A stretch of DNA of 40,992 bases from Actinomycetota bacterium (GTDB taxonomy: Bacteria > Actinomycetota > Acidimicrobiia > Acidimicrobiales > Ilumatobacteraceae). Each line of letters begins with the position of its first letter. Position 1 is the stretch's first letter. The notes beneath the pieces are model-generated. The model was not told where the DNA came from, made no database searches, and saw nothing but the letters and a program-made list of their open reading frames with translations. A program made the translations under genes and the position numbers. Shown here piece by piece: positions 34,586 through 40,992 of this stretch. The stretch is from assembly GCA_005793215.1 (NCBI GenBank), contig SXPV01000064.1:1-40992 (forward strand), written 5' to 3'.

Positions 34586-35615
34586 GGAATTCGTCGATCC
34601 CATCGCTCGCGACGACGCCGATGTGCGTGCCGACAGCGAACTGCGTCCGCGCCGGCTCGCCGACTTCGTGGGTCAGGGAGAACTGAAACAACATCTCTCC
34701 ATCGTGCTGGAAGCAGCACGTCAGCGGAACGAAGCGGCTGATCACCTGCTGTTGGCTGGCCCACCGGGGTTGGGCAAAACCACCATGGCCACGATCGTGG
34801 CCAACGAGATGGGTGCCAAGTTGCACGTCACTTCCGGACCTGCCCTGGAACGAGCCGGTGATCTCGCCGCGATACTCACGAAGTTGGAAGACCGGGACGT
34901 GCTCTTCATCGACGAGGTGCATCGACTGTCGCGCGTGGTCGAGGAGATCTTGTATCCGGCCATGGAGGACTTTCAAATCGACATCGTGGTCGGCAAGGGT
35001 CCGGCCGCATCCTCGATTCGCCTCACGTTGCCGAAGTTCACGCTGATCGGTGCCACCACACGCACGGGAATGATCACTGGTCCCTTGCGCGATCGATTCG
35101 GTTTGGTGTCGCGGTTGGAGTACTACGAACCCGACGAGTTGCGTCAGATCGTGCAGCGCGCCGCCACCATCCTGGGCATCACCATCGAAGTTGATGCAGC
35201 GAGCGAGATTGCCTCGCGGTCGCGCGGCACTCCGCGTATCGCCAACCGGTTGTTGCGTCGCGTGCGCGATTTTGCGCAAGTGCGGGGCAGTTCCCAGACG
35301 CCCGCTGGCAGCGCTGTCACCGCCGCCGTCGCCGATGAGGCACTGCGCACCTTCGGCGTCGACCGCCTCGGCTTGGACAAAGTCGACCGCGCGGTGCTGC
35401 AGGTGATCTGTGAGCGGTTCGGTGGGGGACCAGTGGGGCTCTCCACGTTGGCAATTGCAGTGAGCGAACAGACCGAAACCATCGAAGACGTCTATGAGCC
35501 GTTCCTCATCCGTGAAGGATTCCTGGCGCGCACGCCACGCGGGCGTGTGGCGACCGCGGCGGCCTTCACCCACCTCGGGCTCACCCCGCCCGAGCGCGCC
35601 CCCGAACTCTTCTAA
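34578..35615 (+). CDS. ruvB: Holliday junction branch migration ATPase RuvB
   Basis: AAA+ motor of RuvAB, 345 aa. The N-terminus [19 protein letters not shown], Walker [10 protein letters not shown] (residues 61-69), Walker [12 protein letters not shown], the sensor region [22 protein letters not shown] and the C-terminal winged helix ([30 protein letters not shown] shortened) are all present and normal. GTG start inside the end of ruvA. The operon seems to end here; 158 non-coding bases follow. Confidence 0.98.
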   Translation: MREEFVDPIARDDADVRADSELRPRRLADFVGQGELKQHLSIVLEAARQRNEAADHLLLAGPPGLGKTTMATIVANEMGAKLHVTSGPALERAGDLAAILTKLEDRDVLFIDEVHRLSRVVEEILYPAMEDFQIDIVVGKGPAASSIRLTLPKFTLIGATTRTGMITGPLRDRFGLVSRLEYYEPDELRQIVQRAATILGITIEVDAASEIASRSRGTPRIANRLLRRVRDFAQVRGSSQTPAGSAVTAAVADEALRTFGVDRLGLDKVDRAVLQVICERFGGGPVGLSTLAIAVSEQTETIEDVYEPFLIREGFLARTPRGRVATAAAFTHLGLTPPERAPELF

Positions 35616-35638
35616 CTCGCGCCAGTCCTTGGCTGGGA

Positions 35639-35672
35639 GGTGGGCTCATTGGGGTGGGCTCCCCAACTGGGG
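35639..35672 (+). terminator. Repeat and small hairpin after ruvB, possible weak terminator
   Basis: GGTGGGCTC occurs twice (35639-35647, 35653-35661) and is followed by CCCC-AACT-GGGG (35661-35672), a 4-bp hairpin, then AATTGTTG. The T content is low, so Rho-independent termination is doubtful. Confidence 0.3.
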
Positions 35673-35690
35673 AATTGTTGACCAAAGTAG

Positions 35691-35719
35691 TTGCATTTAG
35701 GCACGTGCCCGACTACGTT
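35691..35719 (+). promoter_or_regulatory. Candidate promoter of the rhodanese gene
   Basis: TTGCAT (35691-35696) and TACGTT (35714-35719) are separated by 17 bp, predicting a start near 35726 and a leader of about 48 nt, in contrast to the leaderless genes nearby. Confidence 0.4.
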
Positions 35720-35750
35720 AATCCCGACTAAACAAGTCGGATATTCCGAC
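35708..35750. promoter_or_regulatory. Array of CCGAC half-sites, candidate operator
   Basis: CCCGACTA occurs at 35708-35715 and 35723-35730; AGTCGG follows at 35735-35740 and TCCGAC at 35745-35750. CCGACT/AGTCGG (35724-35740) and GTCGGA-TAT-TCCGAC (35736-35750) are both perfect inverted repeats sharing one half-site. The array covers the proposed -10 and start region, as expected for a repressor site; the second dyad could also be an RNA hairpin. Confidence 0.5.
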
Positions 35751-35773
35751 ATTCACTGAAAGGGCAATGAACC

Positions 35774-36751
35774 ATGAAGAAATTGCGAAGAACCTCATCT
35801 CTACGAGTCCGTCGATGGGTGCTGATAGCGGCATTGATCGCAGGGCTCGTCCCAACGGGAGCCGCAACGGCGTCAGCCGCAACCGCCACCTCAGCCAAGC
35901 GCGCCACCATCGTGGAAGCGGCGTGGTTGGAGGCCAATCTCAACAACCCAAAGGTGCGCATCATCGAAGTGAGCACCGATCCGGGTGTGTACGAAAAGAG
36001 TCATATTCCCAATGCGGTGAACTTCCGATGGCACACCGAGTTCGTCGATCCGGTGAATCGCGATATTGCTGGCCAGGCACAATTTCAAGCAACTGCGCGT
36101 GCCGCAGGAATCAACAAGGACACCCAAGTGGTGCTCTATGGCGACAAGAACAACTGGTTCGCCGCGTGGGGCGTGTGGATCTTCCGCACGTATGGTCACC
36201 AGAACGTGAGCATCCTCAATGGTGGACGTGACAAGTGGGTGAAGGATGGTCGTGCCATGACGCCGGTCGTGCCATCCCTGCGACCCGGCAACTTCACCGC
36301 TACGACGGCGAACACCAACCTTCGGGCGTTCCTTCCCGATGTCGTGAAGATCGCCAAGAAAATCGACAAGACCACCAAGCTGGTGGACATTCGTTCTGCC
36401 GATGAATTCAGTGGAAAGATTTTTGCACCTGCGGGTTTCCAGGAACTGGCGATTCGTGCCGGGCACATTCCTGGTGCACAGAACGTTCCGTGGTCAACCG
36501 CAGTGGCCCCGGATGGTACGTTCCGTCCAGTTGCCGACCTGAAGGCCATCTACGACGCCAAGGGAATCAATGGCAAGAAGAAAGTCACGGTGTACTGCCG
36601 AATCGGCGAGCGCGCAGCTCACACCTGGTTCGTGCTCTCCGAGATCCTCGGCTACGACGTGAAGCTGTACGACGGATCGTGGACCGAATACGGCAACGCG
36701 GTCGGGGTGCCAATCGTAAATCCAACCGGCACGGTGTGGGGCAAGGGCTGA
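35774..36751 (+). CDS. Secreted rhodanese (thiosulfate sulfurtransferase)
   Basis: A 325-aa tandem-rhodanese protein with an N-terminal signal peptide (RRWVLIAALIAGLVPTGAATASA, cleavage probably after ASA near residue 36; shown here as the hydrophobic part only). The first rhodanese domain (about 45-160) lacks the active cysteine; the second (about 190-315) has the active-site loop CRIGERAAH with C275, identical in type to actinobacterial thiosulfate sulfurtransferases. It should act outside the membrane, moving sulfane sulfur from thiosulfate to an acceptor. A weak AGGG lies before the ATG. The sulfur transporter gene follows after 46 nt, supporting a joint role. Confidence 0.92.
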   Translation: MKKLRRTSSLRVRRWVLIAALIAGLVPTGAATASAATATSAKRATIVEAAWLEANLNNPKVRIIEVSTDPGVYEKSHIPNAVNFRWHTEFVDPVNRDIAGQAQFQATARAAGINKDTQVVLYGDKNNWFAAWGVWIFRTYGHQNVSILNGGRDKWVKDGRAMTPVVPSLRPGNFTATTANTNLRAFLPDVVKIAKKIDKTTKLVDIRSADEFSGKIFAPAGFQELAIRAGHIPGAQNVPWSTAVAPDGTFRPVADLKAIYDAKGINGKKKVTVYCRIGERAAHTWFVLSEILGYDVKLYDGSWTEYGNAVGVPIVNPTGTVWGKG

Positions 36752-36760
36752 CTTCGTCAG
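36748..36760 (+). other. Small hairpin at the end of the rhodanese gene
   Basis: CTGAC-TTC-GTCAG is a perfect 5-bp stem containing the rhodanese stop codon. Like the pdxS-pdxT hairpin it has a CTTCG apex, follows the stop codon of the first gene of a pair, and lacks a T run. Confidence 0.4.
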
Positions 36761-36797
36761 TGACATTCGAGAGGAATCCGCAAGACTGTTGGCTGGG

Positions 36798-38003
36798 ATG
36801 AACGTCGCAGCCAACAGTCTTCGCTCGTTGTGGTTTGCCCTCGGCGCCCTTGTGGCGTTGTTGGCACTGGCTTTTTGGTTGGCAAAGGGCGAGTCCACGG
36901 ACCCGAACGCTCCAGTATCGCTCCTGATTGGGGCGGCACTCGGCATAGCTTTCGAACGCGGACGTTTCTGTTTCTTTTGCATCTTCCGCGAAACCATCGA
37001 AGAGAAGAAATCGCGTCAGATGCTGTCGATCGTCACGGCACTTGCTGTCGGGGCAATCGGCTATGCGTTGATGTTCGGTTTGTACTTGCCCAATCCGAAG
37101 GGTGAGGGACTGCCACCGGCGGCACACATCTCGCCGGTCAGCATTCCGCTGGTACTCGGTGCATTCACATTCGGTATCGGGATGGTGCTGTCGGGTGCGT
37201 GTATCAGTGGGCATTTGTATCGCATCGGCCAGGGCTATCTGCGGGCAATTCCTGCACTCGTCGGCTCGCTGGTCGGATTCGGATTGGGCTTCTTCACCTG
37301 GAACACGCTCTATCTCGAGCAAGTCAGCGAAAGCCCTGTGCTGTGGTTGCCGAGATGGTTCGGCTATTCGGGCTCGCTGGTGCTGACGCTTGCAGTGCTT
37401 GCGTTGTTGGCGTGGCTTCTCATTCGTTGGGATCGAACACCTGACGGCACGACCGAATCGCCAACCACTGCACGGGTTCACACCGCGGCAGATCTTCGAG
37501 ACGTGCTGCTGGTGCGTCGCTGGTCGCCCGTTGCCACCGGCGCAATCGTTGGCGGCATTGGTATCGCGGCGTATCTTCGCACGACCCCGTTGGGGGTTAC
37601 CTCGCAACTGAGCACCGTGAGTCGCAGTGTTCTTGACTCTCGTAATGCACTGCCCGAGGTGCTGCACGGCATCGACATGATGCGTGGTTGCGTGGCGTTG
37701 GTGTCGAGCACCATCACCAACAACGGTTGGCTCGTGATTGGGCTCGTCATCGCATCGTTTGCGGTTGCAGTAGGTGGTGGTCGATTCAAGGTACAAAAAC
37801 CGACCGTGGGTAACTCCGTCACGGCGTTCGTCGGGGGTGTTCTGCTGGGTTGGGGCTCACTTACTGCTCTTGGTTGCACCGTCGGTGTATTGCTTTCGGG
37901 GATTCAGGCATTCGCCGTCTCGGGCATCGTGTTCACTGCGGTGGTTCTTGGCGCGGTGTGGATTGGAACGCGACTTCGACTCCATCGCATGTTCGGCGCA
38001 TAG
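36798..38003 (+). CDS. YeeE/YedE family transporter, TsuA-like thiosulfate permease
   Basis: A membrane protein of about 401 aa with around ten hydrophobic segments, belonging to the YeeE/YedE (sulf_transp) family, whose characterised member TsuA takes up thiosulfate. Conserved cysteine motifs are visible: ERGRFCFFCIFRE near the N-terminus, GACISGHLYRIGQGY, and GCTVGVLLSGIQAFAVSG near the C-terminus. The ATG at 36798 is chosen; an in-frame TTG at 36789 is nearer to AGAGGA and cannot be excluded. Directly follows the secreted rhodanese. The stop codon overlaps the queA GTG by one base. Confidence 0.88.
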   Translation: MNVAANSLRSLWFALGALVALLALAFWLAKGESTDPNAPVSLLIGAALGIAFERGRFCFFCIFRETIEEKKSRQMLSIVTALAVGAIGYALMFGLYLPNPKGEGLPPAAHISPVSIPLVLGAFTFGIGMVLSGACISGHLYRIGQGYLRAIPALVGSLVGFGLGFFTWNTLYLEQVSESPVLWLPRWFGYSGSLVLTLAVLALLAWLLIRWDRTPDGTTESPTTARVHTAADLRDVLLVRRWSPVATGAIVGGIGIAAYLRTTPLGVTSQLSTVSRSVLDSRNALPEVLHGIDMMRGCVALVSSTITNNGWLVIGLVIASFAVAVGGGRFKVQKPTVGNSVTAFVGGVLLGWGSLTALGCTVGVLLSGIQAFAVSGIVFTAVVLGAVWIGTRLRLHRMFGA

Positions 38004-39013
38004 TGCAACTCTCCGACATCGACTATCACCTTCCAGCGGAACTGATCGCACAAGTTCCGATCGAGCCGCGCGATTCGGCACGCTTGCTGGTGGATCAAGG
38101 ATCCGATGCGCCACGCGACGCAATCGTGCGCGACCTGCCACAATTCCTGCGGGACGGTGACGTGCTCGTCGTGAACGACACCAAGGTGGTGCCGGCACGG
38201 CTCCATCTCTCGCGATCAAGCGGGGGAGCCGTCGAGGTCTTGCTGCTTGAACCGCTGGATGACTCACACCAAACGTGGGAAGCATTGCTGCGACCCGGAC
38301 GCAAGATGAAACCGGGTGAGGTGCTGCATAGCGCCGACGGATCCGAGTTCGTCGTCGTGCGGGGACGTGGCGTCAAGGGCGACACGTTTCGTATTGAATT
38401 CGTCCACCCCAACCCAAACGCACTCATCGACCGATACGGGGAGATGCCACTGCCGCCCTACATCTCGCAGCGTTTGGACGATTCGAACCGATATCAAACG
38501 GTGTATGCACGCGCGGCCAAGTCGGCTGCTGCGCCTACTGCCGGTTTGCACTTCACGCCCGAATTGCTGGGGAAAATTCGCGAGATGGGAATCCCCACGG
38601 TGTCCGTGGAACTCGTTGTTGGGCTCGACACCTTTGCGCCAGTCACGGTCGACGACCCGAGGCAGCATGTGATTCACAGTGAGTCGTATCACGTACCGAG
38701 CGAAACCCTTGCCATGGTGCAGTCGGCACGTCGTGTCGTAGCCGTCGGTACGACAGCCACGCGAGCGCTCGAATCCGTTGGTGCCACAGGCCAAGCTTCG
38801 GGCCGCACGAATTTGTTCATCACCCGTGGGTTTTCGTTTCAGCATGTGGATGTGTTGCTCACGAATTTCCACATGCCGCGCACCACGTTGTTGTTGATGA
38901 TTGATGCCTTCGTCGGCGAACGCTGGCGAAGGTTGTATGAACATGCCGTGGAACAGCACTATCGCTTTCTCTCGTTTGGTGACGCAATGCTGCTCAAGCG
39001 TTCGCGCAGTTGA
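38003..39013 (+). CDS. queA: S-adenosylmethionine:tRNA ribosyltransferase-isomerase QueA
   Basis: Transfers the ribosyl part of SAM to preQ1-modified tRNA, giving epoxyqueuosine. The 336-aa protein starts VQLSDIDYHLPAELIAQVPIEPRDSARLL (family start; first codons only) and contains LPQFLRDGDVLVVNDTKVVPARL, the active region KSAAAPTAGLHFTPELL and TTATRALE, and NFHMPRTTLLLMIDAF. The GTG at 38003 overlaps the upstream stop codon (TAGTG), so translation may be coupled to the transporter. The next gene, tgt, acts immediately before it in queuosine synthesis. Confidence 0.96.
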   Translation: MQLSDIDYHLPAELIAQVPIEPRDSARLLVDQGSDAPRDAIVRDLPQFLRDGDVLVVNDTKVVPARLHLSRSSGGAVEVLLLEPLDDSHQTWEALLRPGRKMKPGEVLHSADGSEFVVVRGRGVKGDTFRIEFVHPNPNALIDRYGEMPLPPYISQRLDDSNRYQTVYARAAKSAAAPTAGLHFTPELLGKIREMGIPTVSVELVVGLDTFAPVTVDDPRQHVIHSESYHVPSETLAMVQSARRVVAVGTTATRALESVGATGQASGRTNLFITRGFSFQHVDVLLTNFHMPRTTLLLMIDAFVGERWRRLYEHAVEQHYRFLSFGDAMLLKRSRS

Positions 39014-39036
39014 CGCAGTCGACGAGTCGGCACACG

Positions 39037-39042
39037 TAGTCT
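39037..39042 (+). promoter_or_regulatory. Candidate -10 box of leaderless tgt promoter
   Basis: TAGTCT ends 7 nt before the tgt ATG. A good -35 match, TTGACG (39010-39015), lies upstream but with a 21-bp spacer, longer than usual. Confidence 0.5.
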
Positions 39043-39049
39043 GGCGACG

Positions 39050-40156
39050 ATGTTTCGGGCACACGCGGAAATCAGCTCCATCGATGGCGCAGCGCGTGCA
39101 GGTATTGTCACGCTGGCTCGCGGCACGTATGTGACGCCCACGTTCATGCCGGTGGGAACCCGCGGAGCAATCAAGTACTTGAGCGCACAGGACTACGAAC
39201 AGTTGGGTGCGCAAATCGTGTTGGGCAACACCTACCACTTGATGTTGCGACCGGGTGCGCAGACCGTTGCCAACTTCGGAGGCCTTGGGGCATTTTCTGG
39301 GTGGAAGGGTTTGACGCTCACCGACTCGGGTGGCTTCCAAGTGTTCTCGCTCGAACCCGACGTGGATGATGATGGCGTCACGTTCGTGTCCACGTACGAC
39401 GGATCGAAGCATCGATTCACGCCCGAATCCGCCGTCGCCACGCAAGAGCAACTTGGCGCAGATATTCAGATGGCACTCGATGTGTGTCCGCCACTGCCGT
39501 CCACTATCGACGTGGTACGAGAAGCCCTTCGTCGCACCACGATGTGGGCGGCGCGTGCGCGAGCCGCACATCAGCGCACGGATCAATCACTCTTTGGCAT
39601 CGTGCAAGGCGGAATCGACGAGGGAATGCGTCGGCAGAGTGCACAGCAGATTGCGTCGCTGAACTTCGACGGCTACGGAATCGGCGGTTTGTCCGTCGGG
39701 GAGACCCGCGAAGAGATGTTGCCGGCACTCGCTGCGGCTTTGGCCGAGTTGCCCACTGACCAGCCGCGCTACTTGATGGGTGTTGGTGATCCGGCGTCGA
39801 TGATCGAAGCGATTGCGCTCGGCGTCGATCAGTTCGACTGTGTGTTGCAAACTCGTCTTGGACGACACGGCACTGCGCTCACCTCCCAGGGTCGGGTGAA
39901 TCTCAAGCGGGCAGAGTTCATTGAGACCAATGATCCGATCGACGTCGACTGCCACTGCATGGTGTGCCAACGCCACTCGCGTGGCTACATTCGCCATCTC
40001 TTCCAAGTTGGTGAACCGACGGCTTCGCGACTCGTGTCGTATCACAACGTGGCATGGACACTGTCACTCATGGACCGCGCACGAAGCGCCATCATCGCTG
40101 GAACATTTCAGTCCTTGCGAAAGCAGGTGCTGGAGGTATGGGCGACGGTAGCGTAA
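39050..40156 (+). CDS. tgt: Queuine/preQ1 tRNA-guanine transglycosylase
   Basis: Replaces guanine 34 of certain tRNAs by preQ1. 368 aa. The segment LTDSGGFQVFSL has the substrate-binding aspartate, the nucleophile is D263 in FDCVLQTRLGRHG (many homologues have VLPTR or VMPTR here), and the zinc site is C301, C303, C306 in CHCMVCQRH plus H332. All residues needed for catalysis are intact. Together with queA it forms the tRNA-queuosine pair; the usual yajC-secD genes follow. ATG chosen by family start and by the -10 spacing. Confidence 0.97.
   Translation: MFRAHAEISSIDGAARAGIVTLARGTYVTPTFMPVGTRGAIKYLSAQDYEQLGAQIVLGNTYHLMLRPGAQTVANFGGLGAFSGWKGLTLTDSGGFQVFSLEPDVDDDGVTFVSTYDGSKHRFTPESAVATQEQLGADIQMALDVCPPLPSTIDVVREALRRTTMWAARARAAHQRTDQSLFGIVQGGIDEGMRRQSAQQIASLNFDGYGIGGLSVGETREEMLPALAAALAELPTDQPRYLMGVGDPASMIEAIALGVDQFDCVLQTRLGRHGTALTSQGRVNLKRAEFIETNDPIDVDCHCMVCQRHSRGYIRHLFQVGEPTASRLVSYHNVAWTLSLMDRARSAIIAGTFQSLRKQVLEVWATVA
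40149..40154 (+). promoter_or_regulatory. Candidate -10 box of yajC promoter
   Basis: TAGCGT, overlapping the last codons of tgt, ends 8 nt before the yajC ATG; predicted leader about 2 nt. Confidence 0.4.
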
Positions 40157-40162
40157 GCCACC

Positions 40163-40570
40163 ATGTCCAGCCTCGTTTTCAACACGCTCCTAGCCGAAGA
40201 AACCTCCAGCTCATCCGGTGGTGGAATCCTTGGGTTGTTGCCCCTCGTTCTCATTTTCGTGGTGATGTACTTCCTGCTGTTGCGCCCCCAGCGCAAGCGC
40301 CAAAAGGAAGCAGCAGCACTCCAGAGCGCGATCCAGATCAATGATTCGGTGCTGTTGACCAACGGCATCATCGGAGTGGTGACCGGCGTCGAGGATCGTT
40401 ATTTGTGGGTGGAGATCGCCGAAGGAGTACAAGTACAGGTGATGAAGGGCTCCGTTGGCAGCCGCGTGAACATGGACGGTTCGCCGATCGCGCAGCCAAA
40501 ACCGGCGAAGAAGTCAAAGAAGTCTGAAAAAGCAGCCGGAGACGGCTCGAGCGACAAGGACAAGCAGTAA
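40163..40570 (+). CDS. yajC: Preprotein translocase accessory subunit YajC
   Basis: Small membrane partner of SecDF in the Sec holotranslocon. One membrane helix (about residues 22-42, GILGLLPLVLIFVVMYFLLL), then the family signature RPQRKRQKE, a short beta-rich domain (NDSVLLTNGIIGVVTGVEDRYLWVEIAEG) and a Lys/Ser-rich charged tail (PKPAKKSKKSEKAAGDG) likely to be disordered. 135 aa. Followed after 60 bases by secD. Confidence 0.94.
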   Translation: MSSLVFNTLLAEETSSSSGGGILGLLPLVLIFVVMYFLLLRPQRKRQKEAAALQSAIQINDSVLLTNGIIGVVTGVEDRYLWVEIAEGVQVQVMKGSVGSRVNMDGSPIAQPKPAKKSKKSEKAAGDGSSDKDKQ

Positions 40571-40630
40571 CTTCCAGGCGTCAGCCGCGGTAGTCGAGCT
40601 CGTGATGATGGTGTCGGTGAGGATCGCCTA

Positions 40631-40992
40631 ATGAAACGTCGTTTGTTCGCGTCGTTGATCGGAATCGTGCTCGTCGCTGCAGTGGCCATTGGCCTCACCA
40701 TCGGTACGGGAGATCAACCGTCGCTCGGTCTCGACTTGCAGGGTGGTGCATCCATCACGTTGCAACCAGAGGGAGAGTACGACGCAATTGCCCTTGATGT
40801 TGCGGTGGAAATCATTCGATCGCGCGTCGACGCAATTGGTGTGGCGGAACCGGAGATCATTCGTCAGGGTGACACCGTGGTGGTGAACCTTCCCGGCGTA
40901 AAGGACCAGCAGCGCGCCCTCGACATCGTTGGTCGCACCGGCGACTTGCAGCTACGACCGGTGTTGCAACAAGGCTCCATCGACCCCACCGC
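40631..40992 (+). CDS. secD: Protein translocase subunit SecD (3' end outside window)
   Basis: Start of SecD, which with SecF uses the proton gradient to help pull exported proteins across the membrane. 120 complete codons are seen: an N-terminal membrane helix (about residues 5-25), the hallmark LGLDLQGGASITLQ, and the beginning of the periplasmic-type domain (VEIIRSRVDAIGVAEPEIIRQG, VVNLPGVKDQQRALDIVGRTGDLQLRPV; shortened from the sequence). GAGG lies 8 nt before the ATG. It continues beyond the window edge. Confidence 0.96.
   Translation, partial: MKRRLFASLIGIVLVAAVAIGLTIGTGDQPSLGLDLQGGASITLQPEGEYDAIALDVAVEIIRSRVDAIGVAEPEIIRQGDTVVVNLPGVKDQQRALDIVGRTGDLQLRPVLQQGSIDPT

Noticed and set aside
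1-40992. Phage, transposon, toxin-antitoxin, CRISPR or secondary-metabolite cluster
   Set aside because: Every gene but two has a core cellular or common accessory family; no transposase, integrase, terminal repeats, spacer array or anomalous base composition was seen.

Overview
The window looks like an ordinary, tightly packed core-genome segment of a GC-rich actinobacterium, probably a deep-branching lineage such as the Acidimicrobiia. Pointers are a SepF-type division cluster, a MshC-like mycothiol ligase, an InhA-type enoyl reductase, F420 enzymes, the proteasome activator Bpa, and a PgsA/PatA/PimA phosphatidylinositol-mannoside block. About 40 genes fill both strands with many 1-29 nt overlaps. 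I see no tRNA, rRNA, CRISPR array, insertion sequence or prophage, and no gene-free stretch longer than about 160 bases.

Layout. (1) 1-8356: division and membrane-protein cluster: ftsZ (5' end cut off), yggS, sepF, yggT, ileS, a lysine-rich DksA-like gene, lspA, rluD. This follows the order known in Streptomyces and mycobacteria, but ylmD and divIVA/wag31 are missing. (2) 8414-14242: a leftward Rrf2 regulator facing a nucleotide pyrophosphatase/phosphodiesterase-like gene, then bpa and dnaE1. (3) 14303-18405: an unknown protein, a nitroreductase-like protein, and a leftward fabI/inhA-DUF255 pair. (4) 18424-21034: F420-NADP reductase, MshC-like ligase, 1-acylglycerol-phosphate acyltransferase-like gene. 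(5) 21042-28039: thrS, HIT, small membrane protein, pgsA, patA-like and pimA-like genes, the mycobacterial thrS-pimA order, with an LLM-class oxidoreductase inserted on the opposite strand. (6) 28050-30600: lemA, htpX, DUF3048 lipoprotein. (7) 30715-35615: pdxS, pdxT, yebC, prxQ, ruvC, ruvA, ruvB. (8) 35774-38003: secreted rhodanese plus a YeeE/YedE (TsuA-like) transporter, a probable thiosulfate unit inserted between ruvB and queA. (9) 38003-40992: queA, tgt, yajC, secD (3' end cut off).

The clearest pattern outside the genes is in transcription starts. Many genes have no Shine-Dalgarno; instead a TAnnnT -10 box lies exactly 6-7 nt before the start codon (sepF, rrf2, fabI, npdG, pgsA, pimA, lemA, ruvC, tgt), the geometry of leaderless mRNAs. 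In three cases the -10 begins with the stop codon of the gene upstream. Two divergent pairs share overlapping, opposed -10 boxes. Genes such as yggT, the phosphodiesterase, the DUF3048 gene and yebC instead have clear Shine-Dalgarno sequences.

I found no wholly new multi-gene system. The best leads are the DksA-like protein that has lost all four zinc cysteines and gained a long basic hendecad-repeat helix, the bidirectional leaderless promoters, a perfect palindrome between rrf2 and its divergent neighbour, a repeated CCGAC operator-like array before the rhodanese gene, and a probable CTG start in htpX.
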